DNA of 64,000 nt from Lachnospiraceae bacterium (GTDB taxonomy: Bacteria > Bacillota > Clostridia > Lachnospirales > Lachnospiraceae). Below the pieces are notes generated by a model. That model worked only from the letters and a program-made list of their open reading frames with translations, ran no database searches and had not been told where the DNA came from. Within the stretch, counting starts at the first letter, position 1. Each line of letters opens with the position of its first letter. The stretch spans positions 1 to 64,000 of the forward strand of contig CAAGFJ010000031.1 of assembly GCA_900769115.1 (NCBI GenBank). Reading direction: 5' to 3'. Shown piece after piece: positions 16,450 to 25,678 of the stretch. Made by a program: the position numbers and the translations under genes.

Positions 16450-17340
16450 ATGAAGAAGAGAATACAAGTTAAAACGATGATAGGAATTCTGGTGTTAATA
16501 TTCTTTGCTTTATTAATCGTGGTATTTGGCTATCGGGTTGTTGTAACGGCGGGTGAATTACCGGGAAAGCTTAGCAGTGTATCGGTTGCTGCAGCGAATG
16601 AGAATTATGAGGTGCCTGTGTTGCACAAGGTACAGAAAGTCAGTTATGATACCATGAAATATGGATATATGGACGATCTGTTGCTTGCACAGATGAATAC
16701 GTTAGACCAATATTATGATGCGGAACAGTTAGAACAGATCCGGGCAGTGAATGATCTTACGGCAATGAGCGAGAAGACGGCAGATCGATTGGCATATGAA
16801 CAGGCCAAAGCAGAGAAAGAGGAAGCAGACCGCAAGGCATTACTGGCAAAGCAGTTGGCAGAACAGGCAAAACAGGAGAAGATGAAGCAGATTGCCATGC
16901 AGATAGAGAATGGCGGGAATGGTGGCAATGGTGATAGTGCGGACCGGGTAGCAATTGATACTGGTGATAGCACAGATACCGGAACCGGGGCTACTGCGTC
17001 AAAGGGCGGTAAAGTAGGAGAACCGGTGTATGCATCTACACATGGAGAGAAGCTTGGCAAGTTTGTAATAACAGCATATTGTACCTGCCGAATCTGTTGT
17101 GGGGTATATTCCGGAAGGAATCGTACTGCAAGTGGAACTGTTCCGACATCGAATCATACGATAGCAGTAGATACGAGTGTGATTCCGTTTGGCACGAAGG
17201 TAGTAATCAATGGTCAGGTTTATGTGGCAGAGGATAGAGGTGGAGCCATTAAGGGCAATCGTATTGATATGTTCTTTATGACGCATAAGGAAGCACTTCG
17301 ATGGGGAAGAAGAACTATGGAAGTGTATCTGGCAGAATAG
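16450..17340 (+). CDS. Membrane-anchored 3D-domain (YabE/Rpf-like) protein
   Basis: 296 aa from ATG 16450, which follows GGAGAAGG by 10 nt and lies after the promoter. A basic start and one hydrophobic segment (residues about 10-30) suggest a signal anchor. A coiled coil rich in Ala/Glu/Lys (about 115-155) and a Gly/Asp/Thr linker lead to the C-terminal 3D domain: KFVITAYC, then TASGTVP, HTIAVDTSVIPFGTKV and the Asp motif GNRIDMFF, a double-psi beta-barrel related to MltA and resuscitation factors. Likely a wall-active enzyme. A C-x2-C-x2-CC cluster stands at the start of the domain. Confidence 0.88.
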   Translation: MKKRIQVKTMIGILVLIFFALLIVVFGYRVVVTAGELPGKLSSVSVAAANENYEVPVLHKVQKVSYDTMKYGYMDDLLLAQMNTLDQYYDAEQLEQIRAVNDLTAMSEKTADRLAYEQAKAEKEEADRKALLAKQLAEQAKQEKMKQIAMQIENGGNGGNGDSADRVAIDTGDSTDTGTGATASKGGKVGEPVYASTHGEKLGKFVITAYCTCRICCGVYSGRNRTASGTVPTSNHTIAVDTSVIPFGTKVVINGQVYVAEDRGGAIKGNRIDMFFMTHKEALRWGRRTMEVYLAE

Positions 17341-17403
17341 TGGATTGTTGGAACCCGGCATAGAACAGGGTCAATGAAATATATGTGAAAAGAGGATAAA
17401 GGA

Positions 17404-18891
17404 ATGGCAGTAACTTACAAGAGTACAAGAAACAGTAACGAAACAGCAACAGCATCTCAGGCAATTCTGAAAGGATTGGCAGAGAATGGCGGTCTGTTTG
17501 TTCCGGATGTAATTCCTGCGTTAGATGTAGATCTCAATGATCTGGCAAAGATGAGTTATCAGGAAGTTGCATATGAAGTGATGAGCAGAATGCTTACAGA
17601 TTTCACAGAAGAGGAATTGAAGTATTGTATTAACAGTGCATATGATAAGAAGTTTGATACTCCGGTGATTGCACCACTTGTAAAGAAAGCAGGTGCATAC
17701 TACCTGGAATTATTCCATGGTTCTACCATTGCATTTAAGGATATGGCACTTTCTATTTTGCCTTATCTGTTAGTAACCTCTGCAAAGAAGAACCAGATTA
17801 AGAATGAGATTGTAATCTTAACAGCAACCTCCGGTGATACCGGTAAGGCTGCATTGGCCGGTTTTGCTGATGTTCCGGGAACTAAGATCATTGTGTTCTA
17901 TCCAAAGAATGGTGTAAGTCCAATCCAGGAGAAGCAGATGGTAACACAGAAAGGCGAGAATACTTCGGTTGTTGGAATTATCGGTAACTTTGATGATGCA
18001 CAGACTGGTGTTAAGAATATGTTTAACGATAAGGAGCTTGCCAAGACAATGGATGAGAAGGGATATCAGTTCTCTTCTGCTAATTCTATCAATATTGGTC
18101 GTCTGGTTCCACAGATGGTATATTATGTATATGCGTATACCCGTTTAGTTGCGAATGGAGAGATTCAGGCAGGAGATAAGATTAATGTGGTAGTGCCAAC
18201 CGGTAACTTTGGTAATATTCTTGCTGCTTACTATGCAAAAGAGATGGGACTTCCAATTGCAAAGTTCATCTGTGCTTCTAATGAGAATAAGGTATTATAT
18301 GATTTCTTTGAGACAGGTGTATATGATAAGAATCGGGAATTTATTCTTACTACTTCACCATCCATGGATATTCTGATCTCCAGTAACTTAGAGCGGTTGA
18401 TCTATCATATTGCAGGAGATGATTCTGCAAAGGATGCAGAATTGATGAAGAAACTCAATACAGATGGCAGATATGAGATCACACCAGAGATGAAGGCAAA
18501 GCTTGCTGAATTTTATGGTAATTATGCAAGTGAGGAAGAGACTGCTAAGACGATCAAGAAGGTGTATGAGTCAGATGATTATATTATGGATACACATACC
18601 GCAGTTGCAGCAACGGTATATGATAAGTATGTAGAGGCAACAAAGGATACGACACCAACTGTGATCGCATCGACTGCCAGCCCATATAAGTTTACAAGAA
18701 GCGTAATGGAAGCAATTGACGGCAAATATGCAGCACAGTCTGATTTTGAGTTAGTGGATGAGCTTAATAAGATTTCCGGTGTAGCTATTCCGCAGGCAAT
18801 TGAGGATATCCGCAGCGCTGCGGTATTGCATGATACGGTATGCGACAAGAGCGAGATGGAGCAGGTAGTACGCAACATTTTAGCGTTATAA
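17404..18891 (+). CDS. thrC: Threonine synthase
   Basis: 495 aa, the longer ThrC form. N-terminal YKSTRNSNE, the PLP-lysine motif GSTIAFKDMAL, ATSGDTGKAAL for phosphate binding, and SANSINIGRLVPQ are all present. It converts O-phosphohomoserine to threonine. No other threonine genes adjoin. No clear promoter is visible in the 63-bp gap after the 3D-domain gene, so readthrough is possible. Confidence 0.96.
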   Translation: MAVTYKSTRNSNETATASQAILKGLAENGGLFVPDVIPALDVDLNDLAKMSYQEVAYEVMSRMLTDFTEEELKYCINSAYDKKFDTPVIAPLVKKAGAYYLELFHGSTIAFKDMALSILPYLLVTSAKKNQIKNEIVILTATSGDTGKAALAGFADVPGTKIIVFYPKNGVSPIQEKQMVTQKGENTSVVGIIGNFDDAQTGVKNMFNDKELAKTMDEKGYQFSSANSINIGRLVPQMVYYVYAYTRLVANGEIQAGDKINVVVPTGNFGNILAAYYAKEMGLPIAKFICASNENKVLYDFFETGVYDKNREFILTTSPSMDILISSNLERLIYHIAGDDSAKDAELMKKLNTDGRYEITPEMKAKLAEFYGNYASEEETAKTIKKVYESDDYIMDTHTAVAATVYDKYVEATKDTTPTVIASTASPYKFTRSVMEAIDGKYAAQSDFELVDELNKISGVAIPQAIEDIRSAAVLHDTVCDKSEMEQVVRNILAL

Positions 18892-18978
18892 TTACATGAT
18901 AACAGACAGTTCATTAGTACCATCCTGTCTATAAACAAAACTAGGGCTGAATGGATAAGATGACGTGAGATACGAATC

Positions 18979-19018
18979 AGGACACTTATACGCAGTACCG
19001 GGTATAGGTGTCCTTTTA
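18979..19018 (+). terminator. Terminator or attenuator hairpin before queD
   Basis: Stem AGGACACTTATA/TATAGGTGTCCT (18979-18990/19003-19014, one G-U) followed by a short T run. It lies 88 bp after thrC and 67 bp before queD. It may terminate thrC transcripts. A leader hairpin (AGACAG/CTGTCT, 18904-18930) precedes it, but I could not recognise a preQ1 aptamer. Confidence 0.75.
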
Positions 19019-19085
19019 TATTGTTATAATCCGTAACGGATGCGATCAGGGCATATAAGAGGGAATAGAAAGGAAAGAGGGAATT

Positions 19086-19505
19086 ATGTATACATTACAG
19101 ACAAATGCAAGCTTTGACAGCGCTCATTTTTTGAAGGGCTATGAGGGAAAATGCAGTAACATTCACGGACATCGCTGGAATGTGGAAGTAACCGTTGCAG
19201 CAGAGGAGCTTTCAGAAGAAGGACAGATCCGGGGAATGGTTGTAGATTTCCGGACCTTGAAGGATGATCTGAAGAGATTGGCAGATAATCTTGACCATTG
19301 TCTGATCATTGAAGAAGGAAGCATTAAGGAAAAGACGAAGGAAGCGTTGTTGGAGGAAGAATTCCGAATTGTGGAATTGCCATTTCGTCCGACTGCGGAG
19401 AATCTTGCAGAATATTTCTATGACGAATTAGAAGATATGGAATATCAGGTGATACTTGTTAAGGTGTATGAGACACCCAATAATTGTGCGGGGTATAGCA
19501 GATAG
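19086..19505 (+). CDS. queD: 6-carboxy-5,6,7,8-tetrahydropterin synthase
   Basis: 139 aa. The zinc ligands are in SAHFLKGY and IHGHRWNVEV, with the catalytic Cys in GKCSNIHGH, and VVDFRTLK follows. QueD turns 7,8-dihydroneopterin triphosphate into carboxytetrahydropterin, the second step of preQ0 formation. First gene of a tight operon; ribosome binding site AGAGGGA. Confidence 0.95.
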   Translation: MYTLQTNASFDSAHFLKGYEGKCSNIHGHRWNVEVTVAAEELSEEGQIRGMVVDFRTLKDDLKRLADNLDHCLIIEEGSIKEKTKEALLEEEFRIVELPFRPTAENLAEYFYDELEDMEYQVILVKVYETPNNCAGYSR

Positions 19506-19522
19506 GAAAGGAAGAGAGAGAG

Positions 19523-20200
19523 ATGGCACAATTTCATGTGGTGGAACAGTTTGTAAGTATTAATGGTGAGGGCAGACGAGCCGGACAATTAGCATTGTTT
19601 ATCCGGTTTGCCGGCTGTAACCTGCAATGTGAATACTGTGATACGAAATGGGCGAATGAACCAGATACGGTATATGAGGCATGTACCACAGATCAGTTGG
19701 TAGAAGCTATTCTGAATTCGGGGGTGCGAAATGTTACACTTACCGGTGGAGAGCCGTTATTACAAAAGGGAATGAAAGAGCTTTTGGAACGGCTGCGGCA
19801 GCATAGGAATATCCGGATTGAGATTGAGACAAATGGAAGTGTAGATATTACACCATATAGTAGTCCGGATATGGATGACAATGTCACATTTACACTGGAT
19901 TATAAGACTGCGGTAAGTGGCATGGAAGACAAGATGTATCTATCGAATTATGCGAATATGCGATCGATCGACACGGTGAAATTCGTGGTAGGAAGCAGGC
20001 GGGATCTAGAACAGGCAAGACAGATCATAGAGCGGTATGATCTGGTGGCGCGGGAATGCGGAATCTATTTAAGTCCGTGCTTTGGTAAGATTGAACCGGC
20101 AGATATGGTAGATTATATGGTAGAACATAAGATGAATGGTGTGAATGTGCAATTGCAGTTACACAAATTCATATGGGACCCGGATGAACGGGGTGTATAG
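19523..20200 (+). CDS. queE: 7-carboxy-7-deazaguanine synthase (radical SAM)
   Basis: 225 aa. Radical-SAM cluster motif [15 protein letters not shown] (C-x3-C-x2-C), then the SAM-binding [10 protein letters not shown]. It contracts the pterin ring to give carboxydeazaguanine. Located 17 bp after queD and 14 bp before folE, so co-transcribed. Confidence 0.95.
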   Translation: MAQFHVVEQFVSINGEGRRAGQLALFIRFAGCNLQCEYCDTKWANEPDTVYEACTTDQLVEAILNSGVRNVTLTGGEPLLQKGMKELLERLRQHRNIRIEIETNGSVDITPYSSPDMDDNVTFTLDYKTAVSGMEDKMYLSNYANMRSIDTVKFVVGSRRDLEQARQIIERYDLVARECGIYLSPCFGKIEPADMVDYMVEHKMNGVNVQLQLHKFIWDPDERGV

Positions 20201-20214
20201 AAAGGAAGGACATT

Positions 20215-20793
20215 ATGGCAATTGACCAGGAAGCGATCAAAGAACATATTAGAGGAATTCTGATTGCGTTAGGAGATGATCCTGACCGCGAAGGCTTGAA
20301 GGAGACACCGGACCGGGTGGCGCGAATGTATGCAGAAGTGTTTGAAGGAATGAATTACACGAATGATGAGATTGCAAAGATGTATGCAAAGAGCTTTGAG
20401 GTTCCGGAAGAGGGCAATAATGATATGGTAGTAGTGAAGGATATCGAAGTGTTCAGCTACTGCGAACATCATATGGCACTTATGTATGATATGAAGGTTA
20501 CCGTGGCCTATATTCCGAATCAGCGGGTGATCGGACTTAGCAAGATTGCACGGATTGCAGATATGGTAGCTAAGAGACTGCAATTACAGGAACGGATCGG
20601 AACGGATATTGCAGAGGTGATCAGCAAAGCAACCGGTTCTGATGATGTAGCAGTCTATATAGAAGGCAATCACAGTTGCATGACGGCAAGAGGAATTAAG
20701 AAGCCATCGGCAAAGACCGTTACGACAACCTTCCGTGGGCGTTTTGAGACGGATATGGCATTACAGAATAAGTTATTATTAATGTTAAAGTAA
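20215..20793 (+). CDS. folE: GTP cyclohydrolase I
   Basis: 192 aa, full length. Motifs [22 protein letters not shown] with zinc Cys and His, [19 protein letters not shown] and [10 protein letters not shown] are all intact. It converts GTP to 7,8-dihydroneopterin triphosphate, here feeding QueD within the same operon. Confidence 0.97.
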   Translation: MAIDQEAIKEHIRGILIALGDDPDREGLKETPDRVARMYAEVFEGMNYTNDEIAKMYAKSFEVPEEGNNDMVVVKDIEVFSYCEHHMALMYDMKVTVAYIPNQRVIGLSKIARIADMVAKRLQLQERIGTDIAEVISKATGSDDVAVYIEGNHSCMTARGIKKPSAKTVTTTFRGRFETDMALQNKLLLMLK

Positions 20794-20812
20794 GAATATG
20801 GAGGAATGAAAG

Positions 20813-21487
20813 ATGAACATGAATACCAGAAATAAGGATGCAGCATTAGTCGTATTTAGTGGTGGCCAGGACAGTACAACCTGTCTGTTATGGGCATTAG
20901 ACCGGTACAAGGAGGTTGTTGCAGTATCATTTGATTATGGTCAGAAGCACAAGGCAGAATTAGACTGTGCCAAGGAGATCACAGACAAATTAGGTGTGGA
21001 ATGGCATGTGATGGATATGGAATTGCTCAATCAGTTAGCACCGAATTCTCTGACCCGTTCCGACATTACAGTAGATGAAAATGCCCCGGCAGAGGGCGCT
21101 CCAAACAGCGTGGTAGATGGAAGAAATATGTTATTCTTAACATTTGCTGCTGTCTTTGCAAAGCAGAGAGGAATCACAGATCTGATCACAGGTGTTTCAC
21201 AGAGCGATTTCTCAGGATACCCGGATTGCAGAGATGTGTTTATTAAGTCATTGAATACGACACTGAATCTGGCAATGGATTATACATTCTGTATCGAGAC
21301 ACCACTTATGTGGATTGACAAGGCAGATACCTGGAAATTAGCAGATGATCTGAATGGCTTAGAGTTAGTTCATGATATGACACTGACCTGTTACAATGGA
21401 ATCAAGGGAGATGGTTGTGGTCATTGCCCAAGCTGTAAGCTTAGAAGAAAAGGATATGAGGAATTCTTAGAGCGTTATAAGAAATAA
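20813..21487 (+). CDS. queC: 7-cyano-7-deazaguanine (preQ0) synthase
   Basis: 224 aa. PP-loop ATPase motif [12 protein letters not shown] at the N-terminus and the C-terminal zinc Cys set [11 protein letters not shown] identify QueC. It completes preQ0 from carboxydeazaguanine and ammonia. Last gene of the queDE-folE-queC set; GGAGG precedes the paired ATGs (20813/20819). No queF or tgt is in the window, so the preQ0 reduction step must be encoded elsewhere. Confidence 0.96.
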   Translation: MNMNTRNKDAALVVFSGGQDSTTCLLWALDRYKEVVAVSFDYGQKHKAELDCAKEITDKLGVEWHVMDMELLNQLAPNSLTRSDITVDENAPAEGAPNSVVDGRNMLFLTFAAVFAKQRGITDLITGVSQSDFSGYPDCRDVFIKSLNTTLNLAMDYTFCIETPLMWIDKADTWKLADDLNGLELVHDMTLTCYNGIKGDGCGHCPSCKLRRKGYEEFLERYKK

Positions 21488-21500
21488 TTGTAAATACATT

Positions 21501-21529
21501 TTGATTCCACAATTGTTTTGTAATATAAT
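21501..21529 (+). promoter_or_regulatory. Promoter of the PAPS/sulfotransferase operon
   Basis: TTGATT (21501-21506), 17-bp spacer, TATAAT (21524-21529). The leader of about 70 nt contains a hairpin AATGCTG/CAGCATT (about 21544-21575) before the cysD ribosome binding site. Transcription is thus separate from queC. Confidence 0.8.
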
Positions 21530-21603
21530 GAATATACAGTGCGAATGCTGCCGTTGTATTTAGAGGACAGCATTTGTGAAACACAATATGAAGGAGAAGA
21601 TAT

Positions 21604-22497
21604 ATGGATCATTTGGAAGCGTTAGAAGCAGAAGCAATGTATATCATGCGCGAGGTGGTTGCAGAATGTGAGAAGCCGGTTATGTTATATTCGATCGGTA
21701 AGGATTCTTCTGTTATGCTGCATCTTGCCATGAAAGCATTTTATCCGGAAAAGCCGCCATTTCCTTTCTTGCATGTGAATACAACATGGAAGTTCAAAGA
21801 GATGATTGCATTCCGGGATAAGACTGCCAAAGATTTGGGCATAGAGATGTTAGAGTATATTAATGAAGAAGGAGTCCGGCAGGGAGTGAATCCATTTGAT
21901 TATGGTGCATCCTATACGGATATTATGAAGACCCAGGCACTCAAACAGGCACTCAACAAATATGGATTTACGGCTGCATTTGGTGGTGGACGAAGAGATG
22001 AGGAGAAGTCACGGGCAAAGGAACGAGTATTCTCATTCCGTGATGTGAATCAGGCATGGGATCCGAAGAACCAGCGGCCGGAATTATGGGATCTTTATAA
22101 TACACAGATTAACAAGGGCGAGAGTATTCGTGTATTCCCTCTGTCAAACTGGACAGAGAAGGATATCTGGCAATATATTAAGAGAGAGAATATTCCAATC
22201 GTGTCACTTTATTATGCGGCCGTTCGTCCGGTTGTGGAACGGGATGGCAATCTTATTATGGTGGATGATGACAGAATGAAATTACGTCCAGGTGAGAAGA
22301 TTGAGAATAAGATGGTTCGGTTCCGTACATTAGGATGTTATCCGTTATCCGGGGCAGTGGAGTCAAATGCCACTACATTAGATGAGATTATTGAGGAAAC
22401 GTTAGCTTCGGTAGAGTCAGAACGGACAAGCCGTGTCATTGATTCAGATGGTGGTAGTGCAAGCATGGAGAGAAGAAAGAGAGAGGGCTATTTTTAA
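21604..22497 (+). CDS. cysD: Sulfate adenylyltransferase subunit 2
   Basis: 297 aa. PP-loop ATPase with [19 protein letters not shown], then [16 protein letters not shown] and [16 protein letters not shown], as in CysD. With CysN it forms adenosine 5'-phosphosulfate (APS) from ATP and sulfate, driven by GTP hydrolysis. One base separates its stop from the cysNC start. It is part of a three-gene unit that ends in a sulfotransferase rather than a reductase. Confidence 0.96.
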   Translation: MDHLEALEAEAMYIMREVVAECEKPVMLYSIGKDSSVMLHLAMKAFYPEKPPFPFLHVNTTWKFKEMIAFRDKTAKDLGIEMLEYINEEGVRQGVNPFDYGASYTDIMKTQALKQALNKYGFTAAFGGGRRDEEKSRAKERVFSFRDVNQAWDPKNQRPELWDLYNTQINKGESIRVFPLSNWTEKDIWQYIKRENIPIVSLYYAAVRPVVERDGNLIMVDDDRMKLRPGEKIENKMVRFRTLGCYPLSGAVESNATTLDEIIEETLASVESERTSRVIDSDGGSASMERRKREGYF

Positions 22498-22498
22498 T

Positions 22499-24328
22499 AT
22501 GAATGATAAACTCTTAAAATTCATTACCTGTGGTAGTGTTGATGATGGAAAGTCCACATTGATCGGACATTTATTGTATGATGCGAAGCTGATCTTTGCG
22601 GATCAGGAGCGTGCTTTGGAGCTGGATTCAAAGGTGGGATCAAGAGATGGCAAGATTGATTATTCTCTTCTGCTAGATGGTTTGATGGCAGAACGGGAAC
22701 AGGGAATTACGATTGATGTTGCATACCGGTATTTCTCGACAGATAACAGAAGCTTTATCGTTGCAGACACACCGGGACATGAAGAATATACAAGAAATAT
22801 GGCAGTAGGAGCATCCTTTGCATCGTTAGCGGTGATCTTAGTGGATGCAAGCCAGGGAGTGTTATTGCAGACGAAGAGACATTCCAGAATCTGTGCCCTG
22901 ATGGGAATCAAGCATTTTGTGTTTGCAGTGAATAAGATGGATCTGATCCATTACGACCAGCAGAAGTTCTTGAAGATCCAGAAGAACATTAAGATGCTGA
23001 TGGCAGAATTTGAGTATGAATCACTTTGTATTATTCCGGTGTCTGCTACGGAGGGAGACAACATTGTAAAGCGTTCCGAGCATATGCACTGGTATAATGG
23101 AACAACGTTGCTTTCTTATTTAGAGCAGATTGATGTGTCTGAGAAAGATGAGAACATGAGCTTTACCATGCCGATTCAGAGAGTATGCCGTCCGGATCAT
23201 ACATTCCGTGGTTTCCAGGGAACCATTGCTTCCGGAAGTGTCAGTGTGGGGGATGAGATTACTGTTATGCCAAGTGGTGAGACGGCGGTTGTGACTGGAA
23301 TCCTGCAGGGAGATAAGAAGGTAGTCAAGAGCAGTAAGGGTTATGCGGTAACCGTGCAGTTAGATACCGAGATCGATGTATCGAGAGGCTGTGTATTACA
23401 GAAGAACGATGCGAGATTAGAGACGGGTACTTTGTTTGTTGGGTCTTTGCTGTGGATGGATGAGAAAAGTCTTGCAGCAGGACGTAATTTCTGGCTGAAG
23501 TTAGGTACACAGATGGTTCCGGCAACCGTAATGAAGATTAAGTATAAGATTGATATTAATACCGGGGCAGAAGTCAATGCAGACGAGATCTACAAGAATG
23601 AGATTGCAGTCTGTGAGATTTCTGCAGGAAGTAAGATTGTGTTTGACCGGTTTACGAATAATCGCAAGATGGGTTCCTTTATTCTGATTGATCGCGTCAG
23701 CCATGCAACAGCAGCCGGTGGTGTTGTTATGCATCCACTGTCCAGAGGCAATAACTTAAAGTGGCAGGAGATGGATATTACAAGAGAGATCCGGGAGAAT
23801 CAGTTACAGCAGAAAGCAACCACAATCTGGATGACAGGACTATCCGGTGCGGGTAAGTCAACCATTGCCAATGAATTAGAAAAACGGTTGTGCTCAATGG
23901 GTAAGCATACCATGCTGTTGGACGGAGATAATGTGCGTATGGGTCTTAATAAGAATCTGGGATTTAAAGAGACTGACCGGACAGAGAACATCCGGAGAGT
24001 GGCAGAGGTAGCGAAGCTGATGAACGATGCAGGGTTGATTGTGCTTACTTCATTTATTTCGCCATACCGGATGGATCGGAGAATGGCAAGAGAGATCGTC
24101 GGAGAACGTTTTGTGGAGATCTATGTCAGCACACCGTTAGAGGAATGTGAACGTCGTGATGTGAAGGGATTATACAAGAAGGCAAAGGCAGGACAGATTC
24201 CGAACTTTACCGGTATCTCCAGTCCATACGAGGCACCGGAGAATCCGGAGATTACAGTGGATACGACACAGCATGAATTAAATGAGTGCATAGATATAAT
24301 CATGAAACAGTTAGAGCAGTATCTGTAA
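22499..24328 (+). CDS. cysNC: Fused sulfate adenylyltransferase subunit 1 / APS kinase
   Basis: 609 aa from ATG 22499, one base after the cysD stop. Residues 1-415 are the EF-Tu-like CysN GTPase: GSVDDGKSTLIGHLL, DTPGHEEYTRNMAVGAS and NKMD. Residues about 440-609 are CysC, with GLSGAGKSTIANELEKRL (around 447), then LDGDNVRMGLN and FISPYR. The product of the CysC step is PAPS, the sulfate donor. The fusion is known from NodQ-like enzymes, many of which serve sulfation, although it also occurs in assimilation. Confidence 0.96.
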   Translation: MNDKLLKFITCGSVDDGKSTLIGHLLYDAKLIFADQERALELDSKVGSRDGKIDYSLLLDGLMAEREQGITIDVAYRYFSTDNRSFIVADTPGHEEYTRNMAVGASFASLAVILVDASQGVLLQTKRHSRICALMGIKHFVFAVNKMDLIHYDQQKFLKIQKNIKMLMAEFEYESLCIIPVSATEGDNIVKRSEHMHWYNGTTLLSYLEQIDVSEKDENMSFTMPIQRVCRPDHTFRGFQGTIASGSVSVGDEITVMPSGETAVVTGILQGDKKVVKSSKGYAVTVQLDTEIDVSRGCVLQKNDARLETGTLFVGSLLWMDEKSLAAGRNFWLKLGTQMVPATVMKIKYKIDINTGAEVNADEIYKNEIAVCEISAGSKIVFDRFTNNRKMGSFILIDRVSHATAAGGVVMHPLSRGNNLKWQEMDITREIRENQLQQKATTIWMTGLSGAGKSTIANELEKRLCSMGKHTMLLDGDNVRMGLNKNLGFKETDRTENIRRVAEVAKLMNDAGLIVLTSFISPYRMDRRMAREIVGERFVEIYVSTPLEECERRDVKGLYKKAKAGQIPNFTGISSPYEAPENPEITVDTTQHELNECIDIIMKQLEQYL

Positions 24329-24375
24329 GAACTGTGACGAGAATGATATGTGTCAATGCTTAAGGAGGACATCAC

Positions 24376-25512
24376 ATGAAAACATTATATCTGCATATCG
24401 GAACTCCGAAGACTGCAACAACTGCAATTCAGTCCTTTTGTTATGAGAACCGGGAGATATTGGCAAAGCATGGCTATTATTATCCGATGTTTGATTATCA
24501 ATTTGAGAACGTACAGAAGTATCGTAACGGACATTTTCTGGTATGCCGTGTATTTGATGAAGAACATAAGCGGCTCCCGGAGAAACAGGAAGAGATGACA
24601 ATGCAGATCATGGATGAGCTGCTGGCGGTATTTGAACAGCATGGCACGGTTGTGTTGTCGGATGAGGGAATCTGGAATCGGGGATTTTTTGAGGATACAC
24701 ATTGTTGGAGTAAGATTCAGAAGGCGTTGGTTGACAAGGGAATTCTTGTAAAGGTCGTGGTATATTTCCGCAGACAGGACGATTTTCTCTTTTCCTGGTG
24801 GAATCAGCAGATCAAGGAGGGAATGCATCCATCCTCTGTTATGGACTGGAAAGAGATCACAGAGCAATTACCATACATCAAATTAGATTATTATGGATAT
24901 CTGGAGCAGATCGCACAGTATGTTGGTAAAGAGAATATCATTGTGAGATTATTTGATCGTAAGGAGTTTGCAGGTGGTACGATCCAGGAGGACTTTCTGC
25001 ATGCAATCGGTCTTGCTTTAACAGATGATTTTGTAATGAATAATGCAATCCGCAACCTTAGTCTGACCAAGAATGACATTGAGATCAAACGTGCGCTCAA
25101 TACGCTGTCGGGACTTGATAAGAAAGAAAATGCCTTGTTTCGTAAGATATTAAGCCAGTTGTCAGAAGAATCATCGGATGATAGAACGGTCAGTATGTTT
25201 TCAGCGGAAGAGGATGCGGCATTTATGCAGCAGTTTGAAGAAGGTAATGCTAAGATTGCAAAGGAATATATGCATCGGGATACCCCGATGTTTCCGGCTG
25301 CACAGTCTGAACAGACAAAATGGACGGCAAATAATGAGCAGATGATGGCAGATATGGTGCGTTTTTTTGGAACCATTACATTACAGCTACTTCGTGAGAA
25401 CGAAGAACTTCGGGAAGAATTGAAGATTCAGAAGAAACATATCAGCAACATCCGTTTCAAGATGCAGCATCCTGCAAAGGCAATTATGAACAAAATTAAA
25501 AAGACAGAATGA
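24376..25512 (+). CDS. PAPS-dependent sulfotransferase
   Basis: 378 aa. The N-terminus LHIGTPKTATTAIQSF (residues 6-21) is the 5'-phosphosulfate-binding loop, with the conserved Lys at 12. VVYFRRQDDFLFSWW (128-142) is the 3'-phosphate site with Arg132/133 and Ser140 at the usual spacing. No signal peptide is seen, so it acts in the cytoplasm, where PAPS is made. The C-terminus is a coiled coil and a basic tail (about 335-378), unusual for a minimal sulfotransferase and perhaps a membrane or partner contact. It follows cysNC by 47 bp. The acceptor is unknown; the surface-polymer genes downstream suggest a glycan or lipid-linked intermediate. Confidence 0.88.
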   Translation: MKTLYLHIGTPKTATTAIQSFCYENREILAKHGYYYPMFDYQFENVQKYRNGHFLVCRVFDEEHKRLPEKQEEMTMQIMDELLAVFEQHGTVVLSDEGIWNRGFFEDTHCWSKIQKALVDKGILVKVVVYFRRQDDFLFSWWNQQIKEGMHPSSVMDWKEITEQLPYIKLDYYGYLEQIAQYVGKENIIVRLFDRKEFAGGTIQEDFLHAIGLALTDDFVMNNAIRNLSLTKNDIEIKRALNTLSGLDKKENALFRKILSQLSEESSDDRTVSMFSAEEDAAFMQQFEEGNAKIAKEYMHRDTPMFPAAQSEQTKWTANNEQMMADMVRFFGTITLQLLRENEELREELKIQKKHISNIRFKMQHPAKAIMNKIKKTE

Positions 25513-25516
25513 TGAT

Positions 25517-25576
25517 AAGAGATTGTATTGTTGTTGGAATCACGAATTTCAAACGATGAATACAGTCTCTTTTTTA
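25517..25576 (+). terminator. Terminator of the PAPS/sulfotransferase operon
   Basis: Stem AAGAGATTGTATT/AATACAGTCTCTT (25517-25529/25559-25571, one G-U) with a six-T tail. It closes the three-gene unit. Confidence 0.85.
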
Positions 25577-25584
25577 CATTTTCC

Positions 25585-25614
25585 TTGCAATGTCTGTAGC
25601 GGTTGAGGTATAAT
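25585..25614 (+). promoter_or_regulatory. Promoter of galE
   Basis: TTGCAA (25585-25590), 18-bp spacer, TATAAT (25609-25614). Confidence 0.7.
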
Positions 25615-25678
25615 AGACTAATGTTTAGATGGAGAATTCTACACTTTTATAAAGTATGAATACAACAGGAGGAATTTC

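Noticed and set aside
18892..19085. preQ1-I or preQ1-II riboswitch ahead of queD
   Set aside because: I searched by eye for the short pseudoknot pattern with an A-rich tail and did not find it; only generic hairpins are visible.
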